Source: Nitrospira defluvii | GTDB lineage: Bacteria; Nitrospirota; Nitrospiria; Nitrospirales; Nitrospiraceae | Direction of reading: 5' to 3' | Length of the DNA stretch: 9,309 bases | Assembly (NCBI GenBank): GCA_016199015.1 | Contig: JACQHN010000217.1 | Coordinates: forward strand, 1 to 9,309 | Part shown: one piece after another, positions 1 to 5,880 of the stretch | Numbering within the stretch: the stretch's first letter is position 1 | Layout: each line of letters starts with the position of its first letter | Translations under genes and position numbers: made by a program | Notes under the pieces: model-generated | Told to the model about the DNA's origin: nothing | The model's database searches: none | Seen by the model: only the letters and a program-made list of their open reading frames with translations

Positions 1-878
1 CCGAAACTGCCCCCGCCTCCCGAGAAGCTATCGGACCCTCCGAACGATCCACCCATACCACCGGATCCCCATCCGCCATGTTGTGTGCTGAACCAGGTCC
101 CGTCAAACGCGCTTCCGCTTCTCCGTCGTCCCGACCCGACGCCTTGCCCCAGCGCACTGAGCAGGCTGACCAGAGTCAGGCTCACAGCTCCGGCGATAAG
201 GGCTGGTATCACCCACGGTGCGGCAAGAAACGACAGGCCACCCCCGGCGACCGGCCCCAGCACGCGATGTACGCGCGAGAGCAAGAGACCGATGACCACC
301 CCCAGGAACACCGCGAAAACAGTGTTGCCGAACGCCTCACCGGATGACGGGGAAGCAGAGGGGGACTCTGGAGCGCGATAGGTTCCTTCGATGGTCTTTA
401 AGATGGCCTGAACCCCGGCCGTGATGCCGGCAGGCACATCGCCGGCTCGAAATTTCGGAACGATTTCGTTGCGGATAATCTGCGCCGACCGCGCATCCGT
501 CAGCACCCCTTCAAGGCCGTAGCCGACCTCAAGACGAATTTTTCGATCCTTGATCGCGACGAGAAGCAAGGCTCCGTTGTCGGTGCCCTTACGACCCAAT
601 TGCCAGGTGGTCGCCACGCGATGGGACAGATCAAACAGCGGTTCCCCCTCCAACGACGGAATGATCAGTACGGCCACCTGGTTGGAGGTCTTGGCTTCAT
701 GCGCCTGGAGATCGGCCGACAATTGTTCGCGCACTGCGGGGGGGAGGACGCGCGCCAGATCAACGACGCGGACGGTGAGCGGCGGGACGTCGAGCGCCTC
801 GGCAGGAATGCTGACCGCGAGCGTGAGCCACAATCCACCCACGAGGGCTGCACCCCCTACCCGGCCCATCAGCCACAT
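1..878 (-). CDS. TPM-domain membrane protein (YgcG/Psb32-like), partial at left edge
   Basis: The frame is open from the ATG at 878 to the window edge: 292 codons, with no stop seen. Residues 1-28 look like a signal peptide (hydrophobic stretch, AEA before LDV). Residues about 38-160 match the TPM fold: DLARVLP at the start, then alternating strand and helix with NQVAVLII, GKDRK-type basic turn (KDRKIRLEVGYGLEG) and the LTDARSAQII helix. Two hydrophobic segments follow, near 186-201 and 218-243. The tail from about 246 is Arg- then Gly/Ser-rich, as is usual in this family. It starts 31 bases after the lemA stop, with a GAGGAG Shine-Dalgarno about 7 bases before the ATG, so the two are probably co-transcribed. 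LemA and TPM proteins are often neighbours. Their joint role is poorly known; envelope maintenance or a photosystem-repair-like chaperone/phosphatase role has been proposed for TPM proteins. The C-terminus lies outside the window. Confidence 0.9.
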   Translation of the reverse strand, partial: MWLMGRVGGAALVGGLWLTLAVSIPAEALDVPPLTVRVVDLARVLPPAVREQLSADLQAHEAKTSNQVAVLIIPSLEGEPLFDLSHRVATTWQLGRKGTDNGALLLVAIKDRKIRLEVGYGLEGVLTDARSAQIIRNEIVPKFRAGDVPAGITAGVQAILKTIEGTYRAPESPSASPSSGEAFGNTVFAVFLGVVIGLLLSRVHRVLGPVAGGGLSFLAAPWVIPALIAGAVSLTLVSLLSALGQGVGSGRRRSGSAFDGTWFSTQHGGWGSGGMGGSFGGSDSFSGGGGSF

Positions 879-909
879 CGCAAACTCCTCGCCTCGAAGG
901 AAGTAGACG

Positions 910-1512
910 TTAGAATTTCACTTCCGGCGGCTTGGCCACCGCCTTTTCGTCGGCCACGGTGAAATTGGGCTTCTCTTCCATGTGCAACAAAAACTTGGCG
1001 GTCAGATTCGTGGGGAAGTAGCGAACCATTTTGTTGAACTCTGCCACCTTGTCGATATACCGCTTGCGTGCCACGGTGATGCGATTTTCGGTGCCTTCGA
1101 GCTGGCTCTGGAGATCACGAAAGTTTTGATCGGCCTTCAAGTTGGGATAATTTTCCGCGACGGCCAACAACCGTCCTAATGCACTGGACAGACCCTGTTG
1201 AGCGTCCTGAAATTTCTTGAACGCCACCTCATCTCGCAGCAACTCCGGCGTCACTTGGACGCTCGTGGCTTTTGCCCGTGCCTGTACGACATTCTCCAGG
1301 GTCTCCTTCTCATGCGCGGCATACCCCTTCACCGTATTCACCAGGTTTGGAATCAGATCAGCCCGCCGCTGATACTGATTGATCACCTCGCTCCGGGCAG
1401 CCTTCGTATCTTCGTCGAGACCCTGCAAGTCGTTGTACCCGCACCCGGATAGGATTAACGCCCCGGTGAGCAGCAGCATCGCTCCCATCAACCGCGTAAC
1501 TGACCTAACCAT
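910..1512 (-). CDS. lemA: LemA family lipoprotein
   Basis: A 200-residue protein. Residues 1-24 form a lipoprotein signal with lipobox L21-S22-G23-C24, so the mature protein should be lipid-anchored at Cys24. Family signatures follow: YNDLQGLDE, then QYQRRADLIPNLVNTVKGYA (about 41-60), the long helical ENVVQARAKA region, AENYPNLKADQNF, and the C-terminal RKRYIDKVAEFN..RYFPTN..A stretch. This is the usual length for LemA. The frame stays open to 1797, but I chose 1512 because it gives a clean lipoprotein signal and has a strong AAGGAGGAA Shine-Dalgarno (1516-1524) at good spacing. The longer version would add 95 residues of unlikely composition that overlap the divergent gene. A weak minus-strand -35-like TTGACT sits at 1579-1584 without a convincing -10. 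The gene is paired with the TPM protein downstream. Molecular function in the family is not firmly established. Confidence 0.95.
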   Translation of the reverse strand: MVRSVTRLMGAMLLLTGALILSGCGYNDLQGLDEDTKAARSEVINQYQRRADLIPNLVNTVKGYAAHEKETLENVVQARAKATSVQVTPELLRDEVAFKKFQDAQQGLSSALGRLLAVAENYPNLKADQNFRDLQSQLEGTENRITVARKRYIDKVAEFNKMVRYFPTNLTAKFLLHMEEKPNFTVADEKAVAKPPEVKF

Positions 1513-1638
1513 ACGTTCCTCCTTCGCGCCCGTTGTAGCGGACGGCGCGTATTGAACACCTAAGACGTTCGCCGACGAAGTCAATGGCCGGCGGTACCTG
1601 CGAGAGCGCGGGAGATATCGATCGTCCCAGAACCTTGT

Positions 1639-1644
1639 TATACT
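1639..1644 (+). promoter_or_regulatory. Candidate -10 element for the 101-residue protein
   Basis: TATACT matches the sigma70 -10 consensus at five of six positions and lies 39 bases before the ATG at 1684. No good -35 box is present at 16-18 bases upstream, so the call is tentative. It lies in the 171-base divergent gap between the lemA start and this gene. Confidence 0.35.
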
Positions 1645-1683
1645 CGACCTTTCGATTGTGATCATCCCGCTGATGGAGCAACT

Positions 1684-1989
1684 ATGGCACTCGATCGGTC
1701 CACCAGTACCCCCGGAGGATTTCAGATCCGACACCGCGCCTTGGGGGTCTTTCAGGGGAGTTCGATCGGGCTGGCCTTTTGGCACCCCTCTTCTCACATG
1801 CCCGAGTATGGACTCTGCCGGTTTGCCACGGAGGCAACGGCGCAGGACTATGTCGACTACCTATCTTCGCCCACCTGTCCTGAGCCGTTGGATCGCACAG
1901 ACCTGACCGTGGAAGCGTTCGACCATGCCGAACACGAACGGCTCACGACAGAATACCCGCAGGCTTCCGCCTGGGAAACACCACTGTAG
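1684..1989 (+). CDS. Conserved-looking small hypothetical protein (101 aa)
   Basis: I do not recognise a named family. The ATG is preceded by GGAG with 6 bases spacing. The translation has balanced, protein-like composition: a basic N-terminus, a central aromatic segment (GLAFWHPSSHMPEYGLCRF), then an acidic helix-like region (ATEATAQDYVDYL) and an acidic C-terminus ending EYPQASAWETPL. There is no signal peptide or membrane segment, so it should be cytosolic. The single cysteine and clustered His/Trp/Met do not form an evident metal motif. It is divergent from lemA with a 171-base gap and convergent with the PilZ gene 130 bases downstream. Another frame starting at 1658 overlaps it but reads less like a protein. 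It could be a lineage-specific protein of Nitrospira-like bacteria. Confidence 0.65.
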   Translation: MALDRSTSTPGGFQIRHRALGVFQGSSIGLAFWHPSSHMPEYGLCRFATEATAQDYVDYLSSPTCPEPLDRTDLTVEAFDHAEHERLTTEYPQASAWETPL

Positions 1990-2119
1990 CAGAATGCCGA
2001 CGTAATCGCTGTCCACTCGCAGCGTGGCACGGTCGCATCCGGCTTGCAGTGTTCACTTGGCCTGGTTAGGCACGCGATGTGACCGGTCCTGTGAAAACGA
2101 GGAGCGTCCGACAGGCGGG

Positions 2120-2620
2120 CTAGATGAAGGAACGAAGCCCGAAGGATTCGGTGTTGGCATGCACGAATGCCAGGAGCCGTTTGTTCTCCTGTGCCGCCCG
2201 CAGAAATTTGAACGCGATTCCGCGAGAGCTTACGGATCGGACCATCGCCGCGACTTCGAGCGGAGCCTGGTCATTCTCCAGTGCGATCTGCAGATAGAAT
2301 ATGTCGTCCACATGCACCGATGCTTGGCTCTCGATAATACACCCGCCCATCGAGATATCTAAGACCGTTCCCTCTCCTCGTACTTTCCCCCCGGAGAAGG
2401 ACAAGAACAATCGAACAGGAATTCGCAGGTGTTCGCGACGCTCAATGATTCTTTTTGGATACCGTCGTCCCCACCGAGAGGCTGGGAACCGAAAGCTGCA
2501 GGACTGGCAATGAAAGGGAGAAATGTACGCGAGTGATTGGAGACGCTCCAGGAGGGTGTGACATCGCGAGCGGAGCACCTTGTCTTGTCCGCACTGGGGG
2601 CAGGTCAGTGGCTGGGCCAT
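2120..2620 (-). CDS. Zinc-ribbon / PilZ domain protein, probable c-di-GMP effector
   Basis: A 166-residue protein from the ATG at 2620. The N-terminus has two Cys pairs, C7-P-Q-C10 and C38-Q-S-C41, as in a small zinc ribbon. From about residue 60 a PilZ domain follows, with the two hallmark c-di-GMP-binding elements: the RxxxR-type motif in ERREHLRIPVR (R61/R62 and R66) and D88-I-S-M-G-G (D/NxSxxG). The later strands (PLEVAAMVRSVSSRGIAFKF) complete the barrel. With no signal peptide or membrane segment it is likely a cytosolic c-di-GMP-responsive regulator or adaptor; its partner is unknown. The frame is open to 2893, but the added 91 residues are Arg/Ser-rich and featureless, while MAQPLTCPQC is a natural start. 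The Shine-Dalgarno before 2620 is poor. Another in-frame ATG at 2722 is also possible, so the start is the least certain part. Confidence 0.88.
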   Translation of the reverse strand: MAQPLTCPQCGQDKVLRSRCHTLLERLQSLAYISPFHCQSCSFRFPASRWGRRYPKRIIERREHLRIPVRLFLSFSGGKVRGEGTVLDISMGGCIIESQASVHVDDIFYLQIALENDQAPLEVAAMVRSVSSRGIAFKFLRAAQENKRLLAFVHANTESFGLRSFI

Positions 2621-2827
2621 GCTCGATGTTCGGCGCGTGTCATCGCCGCTCTCTCGGACACATAATCGTCCACAAGGCGCCCAGTTGTGGCTCTCCCTGG
2701 AACTCGTGCGGGTAAAAGCCATCCTGTTTCCAACACTATTCCGTTCTGGCAGCTTTCGTTGAGCATGCCGCAATAAGCCCTTCGCATAGCCGCCCCCGAG
2801 GTCAACCGACGCTGAGCGCCAGTTCAA

Positions 2828-2856
2828 TCGATAAAGGATGATGGAAGTTCTGTCAA
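2828..2856 (-). promoter_or_regulatory. Candidate sigma70 promoter P1 upstream of the PilZ gene
   Basis: On the minus strand, a perfect -35 TTGACA (2851-2856) is followed after 17 bases by TATCGA (2828-2833), which matches the -10 consensus at three of six positions. Transcription would begin near 2821 and run about 200 bases before the PilZ ATG at 2620, so the message would have a long leader or an earlier start codon. Confidence 0.4.
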
Positions 2857-2927
2857 GAAACTCGACGGTTCTGCGCCTGCCGGACATCAGCACAATTCAT
2901 GGCGTTGCGGGGATACAGTGAGGCTGC

Positions 2928-2955
2928 ATTATCTATATTCTGCCTCTCATGTCAC
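2928..2955 (-). promoter_or_regulatory. Candidate sigma70 promoter P2 further upstream of the PilZ gene
   Basis: On the minus strand, GTGACA (2950-2955) and GATAAT (2928-2933) are separated by 16 bases. Each matches five of six consensus positions. The region is locally AT-rich. Transcription would start near 2921 and read toward the PilZ gene through P1. It is a sequence match only. Confidence 0.4.
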
Positions 2956-3019
2956 TGCCATTTTTAGACAGAACCCTCCTGGCGCATTCAGAATTTGTCC
3001 AAATGTTAGCAGGGAGAAA

Positions 3020-3152
3020 GTTGTGAACCGCGCTGGTCATAAGCCCTTGAATTACTGAAGTGTGGAACTTCTCGGTGAACCCGCCAAGGTTGTAAACTCG
3101 CTCCCTTCTTCGCCAACTCACTCTGTCTGTGTCGCGGAATAAAGTTGTAAAC
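3020..3152 (+). repeat. Three direct copies of GTTGTRAAC
   Basis: GTTGTGAAC at 3020-3028 and GTTGTAAAC at 3089-3097 and 3144-3152, all in the same orientation, with starts 69 and 55 bases apart. Flanking bases are partly shared: AAA precedes the first and third copies, AAG the second, and CTCG or CCGCG follows two of them. A related GGTGAACCCG lies at about 3075. Such spaced short repeats could be operator sites or the internal terminal repeats of an IS21-like element, but neither is shown. Confidence 0.5.
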
Positions 3153-3188
3153 TGGGGGCGGCTTCACGACTCCTTGTCAGGAAGAGAG

Positions 3189-3287
3189 ATGATCGCCTAC
3201 TTTGATACGAAGGGCTTCACTTTCTCGGAGCAACTCTGCAGTCTATTGAAGTCGAATCAGAACCCACGCCGGAAGCGAGCGCCATGA
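3189..3287 (+). CDS. Possible 32-residue leader ORF overlapping the primase-helicase start
   Basis: The ATG at 3189 follows a good Shine-Dalgarno-like AGGAAGAG (3179-3186). The ORF encodes 32 residues starting MIAYFDTKGFTFSEQL and ending in a basic NPRRKRAP tail. Its TGA (3285-3287) overlaps the ATG of the large gene (3284-3286) as ATGA, the classic arrangement for translational coupling. It resembles no domain I know. It could be a coupling leader peptide, a truncated upstream gene, or chance. The large gene also has its own GGAAG at 3271-3275, so it need not depend on this ORF. Confidence 0.4.
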   Translation: MIAYFDTKGFTFSEQLCSLLKSNQNPRRKRAP

Positions 3288-5767
3288 GCGGACCATCGTC
3301 GCACGAGGAACTCGACAGTCTGAAGTACCAGCTCGAAGAGGTTCAGCGAGAGTGCGCACGGCTCCAGGCAGAGAATGCGCAGTTCCGTCAGTTGCTCGGC
3401 GCTCAGTCTCACAAAGAGACCTCGACGAACGAGGCCTCTCCCGGTGTCCGCCGACCAGAGAAACCCACAGAGCCATTGGTGACGGAGCAGAGCCCTGTCG
3501 AAGAACGGATTGCCCTGTTTCGCAACCTGTTCCGCGGCAGAGAGGATGTCTATCCCATCTGGTGGAGCAATCAGCGAACCGGCGCGAAGGGGTACGCACC
3601 AGCGGTCAAAGGCGGCTGGGCTCGTCGGTCCAGCGGGGTGCCCCTGGCCCCAGGCGACTACCTGCCGTTGACGGACGACGTGTTCCGCGAGCACTTGTCC
3701 GGGCAGCAGTCAATCGGCATCTACCCACTCCTCCGTGACGCGACCTGCTGGTTCCTCGTGTGCGACTTTGATGGCAAGCGGGATCCTGCACCCCCCACCG
3801 GCGCACCGCACACCGGGCATCGCACCCCCACCCGCGCATCCCAACAGGACCGGCCCGCGTGGGCACTTGATGCCGTGGCCTACCAGACCACGTGCGAGCA
3901 CCACGGCATTCCGGCCTATCTCGAGCGCTCGCGCTCAGGCCAGGGCGGACATGTGTGGATCTTTTTCGCGAGCCCGGTTCCCGCCGCCACGGCCCGTCAC
4001 CTAGGATTTTCCCTCTTACGCGAAACCATGGCCGTCCGCGGTGACCTGGCCCTTGAGAGCTACGACCGATTCTTCCCCAGCCAGGACACGCTGCCCAAGG
4101 GAGGGTTTGGCAATCTCATTGCCCTCCCGCTGCAGCCGCCCTCTCGACGGCACGGCCACACCGAATTCGTGGACACGACCTTGTGCCCCTGGTCAGACCA
4201 ATGGGACTTCCTCAGCAGGGTCCAGCGACTCTCCGCCACGCACGTCGCCTCCCTCGGTGCGACAGTGACGCCCCTCCGTGTCGGTCCAGGGTCCGCCACT
4301 GCCATGGTCCCACCGGACTGCGACACACAGGCCCTGCCGGCCACAATCACCGGGACGCTTGACGCCACGCTGGTCGTCCACAAGACCGGCCTGCCCGCGT
4401 GGTTCGTGTCCCAGCTCCGACACCTGGCCTCGCTCCACAACCCGGTCTTCTATGAACGGCAGAAGCTCCGCCTCTCCACCTATCGCACCCCGCGATTCAT
4501 CCGGTGCTATGAGGAGGACCGCGGCTCGCTGGTGCTGCCGAGAGGTGTGATCGAGGAGGTGCGCGGCGCCGTAACGACAGCTGGGAGCAAATTGGCGATC
4601 CAGGACCTTCGCCCACATGTTGCCAGACAGACCTTCCCGTTCACGGGTACGTTGACGCCGTTCCAGCAGACGGCCATCCGTCCATTTCTCCACCACGAAT
4701 ACGGAGTCCTTGTGGCTCCCCCAGGGGCAGGGAAAACGGTCATGGCCTGTGCTATTGCGGCGCAACGGAGCGTGCCCACGCTCATCCTCGTCCACCGGAA
4801 ACCTCTCATGGAGCAGTGGCGGATGCAGATCGCCTCCCTCCTCGGTGTGGCCCGCGCCGACATCGGCGAGATCAGCGGCAACACGCGTCGACGGACGGGC
4901 ATGATTGATCTCGCGATGGTCCAGTCGTTGCGGAATCTTTCCGAGGACGATGCCCTCTACCGCGAGTACGGCTTGCTAATCGTGGATGAGTGCCATCACG
5001 TGCCGGCCTTCAACTTTGAGTCGATCATGAAACGCGTGGCTGTCCAGGCCGTCCTCGGCTTGACGGCAACCCCCTATCGGCGGGATGGGCTTCAAGACCT
5101 GATTGTCATGCAATGCGGGCCGGTTCGACACAAGATGTCCTCCCGTTCGACGACGGCGAGCGGAGAGTTGACACTCGAGGTGCTGGTGCGGAACACGGGC
5201 TTGACCCGCCCCGCTGATCAGGACGAATCGATCCAAGACGTCTTTCGCGCCCTGGGGCAAGATGACGCCCGGTTGCGGCTCGTGACCGAGGATGTGGTGA
5301 GGGCTGTACACGCGAAACGACGCTGCCTCGTTTTGAGCGAGCGGAAAGAGCACTGCCGGCTGCTCAGCGAGCACCTGGTTACGAAGGGGGTCGTGCCGTT
5401 TGTCGTAGACGGCAGCGTGAAGAAATCCGTGCGCGAAGCCATCCTTGATGAAGTACGGACCCTTCCGCCAGAGAAAGAGTTCGTCCTCATTGCCACAGGG
5501 CAGTACCTGGGCGAGGGCTTCGATTGCCCTCAGGCGGACACGCTGTTTCTCACCTTTCCCATTTCATTCAAGGGGAAGCTGATCCAATACCTGGGAAGAA
5601 TCGTGCGGCCCTACCCGGGAAAGACCGTGGCCCACGTCTACGACTATGCCGATGTGTCCGTGCCCATACTCAGGCAGATGCACCTTCGACGGCTCAAGAC
5701 CTATGCCTTACTGGATGCTCACGGCATGGACACGCCCAGCGACCAGGGCACCCTGAGTTTCTCCTGA
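3284..5767 (+). CDS. AEP primase-SF2 helicase fusion of TOTE-conflict-system type
   Basis: An 827-residue soluble protein. Residues about 6-40 form a coiled coil (LDSLKYQLEEVQRECARL). Residues about 75-320 match the archaeo-eukaryotic primase domain of TOTE-type proteins: LFRGREDVYPIWW, the catalytic D161-F-D163, the SRSGQGGHVWIFF loop with H223, and KGGFGNLIALPLQ (272-284). A linker typical of the family (about 360-450) leads to a superfamily 2 helicase: FQQ at 460-462, Walker A APPGAGKT 478-485, DECH 568-571, TAT 594-596, GEGFDCP 743-749 and QYLGRIVRP 768-776 with the arginine finger. The C-terminus (VYDYADVSVPILRQMHLRRL) is also family-like. It presumably uses NTPs to unwind nucleic acid and to synthesise or sense primers, plausibly in defence or repair. 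No nuclease or methylase partner adjoins it. Two oddities are the lack of cysteines at about 100-135 and a Pro/Thr/Arg-rich insert at about 166-193. Confidence 0.9.
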   Translation: MSGPSSHEELDSLKYQLEEVQRECARLQAENAQFRQLLGAQSHKETSTNEASPGVRRPEKPTEPLVTEQSPVEERIALFRNLFRGREDVYPIWWSNQRTGAKGYAPAVKGGWARRSSGVPLAPGDYLPLTDDVFREHLSGQQSIGIYPLLRDATCWFLVCDFDGKRDPAPPTGAPHTGHRTPTRASQQDRPAWALDAVAYQTTCEHHGIPAYLERSRSGQGGHVWIFFASPVPAATARHLGFSLLRETMAVRGDLALESYDRFFPSQDTLPKGGFGNLIALPLQPPSRRHGHTEFVDTTLCPWSDQWDFLSRVQRLSATHVASLGATVTPLRVGPGSATAMVPPDCDTQALPATITGTLDATLVVHKTGLPAWFVSQLRHLASLHNPVFYERQKLRLSTYRTPRFIRCYEEDRGSLVLPRGVIEEVRGAVTTAGSKLAIQDLRPHVARQTFPFTGTLTPFQQTAIRPFLHHEYGVLVAPPGAGKTVMACAIAAQRSVPTLILVHRKPLMEQWRMQIASLLGVARADIGEISGNTRRRTGMIDLAMVQSLRNLSEDDALYREYGLLIVDECHHVPAFNFESIMKRVAVQAVLGLTATPYRRDGLQDLIVMQCGPVRHKMSSRSTTASGELTLEVLVRNTGLTRPADQDESIQDVFRALGQDDARLRLVTEDVVRAVHAKRRCLVLSERKEHCRLLSEHLVTKGVVPFVVDGSVKKSVREAILDEVRTLPPEKEFVLIATGQYLGEGFDCPQADTLFLTFPISFKGKLIQYLGRIVRPYPGKTVAHVYDYADVSVPILRQMHLRRLKTYALLDAHGMDTPSDQGTLSFS

Positions 5768-5790
5768 GCTCGAACCTCGCAGATGCACTA

Positions 5791-5848
5791 CGAATCGATC
5801 TCCGTTTAGTGAGAGCGAATCGCTCAGATGATCTTTCTAAACGAATCG
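5791..5848 (+). repeat. Heptamer CGAATCG repeated at 25-26 base intervals
   Basis: CGAATCG occurs at 5791-5797, 5816-5822 and 5842-5848 (starts 25 and 26 bases apart). A degenerate CGATATC at 5868 continues the 26-base spacing. The spacing exceeds two helical turns (about 2.4), so the sites would not lie on one face of B-DNA. They lie in the convergent gap between the primase-helicase stop and the stop of the MauG-like gene. The second copy forms part of a GAGCG/CGCTC stem. The function is unknown. Confidence 0.45.
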
Positions 5849-5879
5849 GCATTCATCGCAGTCGGAGCGATATCTGAAT
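5803..5879. terminator. Inverted repeats in the convergent gap, possible bidirectional 3' end structure
   Basis: CGTTTAG (5803-5809) pairs with CTAAACG (5837-5843) and encloses a smaller perfect hairpin, GAGCG-AAT-CGCTC (5813-5825). A second hairpin pairs ATCGC (5855-5859) with GCGAT (5867-5871), extended by ATTC/GAAT across a bulge. It begins right after the stop of the MauG-like gene on the minus strand. Neither stem is followed by a convincing U-run, so these are not textbook intrinsic terminators. They could still stabilise or end the two convergent transcripts. Confidence 0.3.
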
Positions 5880-5880
5880 A

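Larger units (their letters stand above)
2621..3188. other. Gene-poor stretch between the PilZ gene and the primase-helicase
   Basis: I see no convincing gene in these 568 bases. The left half is the PilZ leader, with two minus-strand promoter candidates and an overlapping 66-codon minus-strand ORF (2605-2805) of unknown reality. The right half is AT-richer and holds three copies of a GTTGTRAAC motif at 3020, 3089 and 3144. A 62-codon minus-strand ORF at 2933-3121 spans two of those copies and has no recognisable content. No transposase fragment is visible. Confidence 0.6.

Noticed and set aside
550..962. Plus-strand ORFs over the TPM gene
   Set aside because: They are antisense to the TPM domain and Ser/Arg/Thr-rich as expected of shadow frames.
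1513..1797. N-terminal extension of the lemA frame to 1797
   Set aside because: It would bury the lipoprotein signal inside the protein and overlap the divergent gene. The ATG at 1512 has a strong Shine-Dalgarno.
1990..2119. Terminator between the convergent 101-residue and PilZ genes
   Set aside because: I found no GC-rich hairpin followed by a T-run on either strand.
2621..2820. A c-di-GMP (GEMM) riboswitch in the PilZ leader
   Set aside because: I looked for the conserved GEMM core on the minus strand and did not find it. Only the long leader itself is supported.
2621..2893. N-terminal extension of the PilZ frame to 2893
   Set aside because: The extra residues look like non-coding translation and overlap promoter candidate P1. 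The zinc ribbon starts right after the ATG at 2620.
2933..3121. 62-codon minus-strand ORF as a transposase fragment
   Set aside because: Its translation shows no DDE, HTH or IstA/IstB-like motif. It mainly translates the GTTGTRAAC repeats.
3243..3694. Minus-strand ORFs inside the primase-helicase, including 4193-4795 and 4976-5374
   Set aside because: They are antisense to a frame with continuous, ordered AEP and SF2 motifs and show no protein features of their own.
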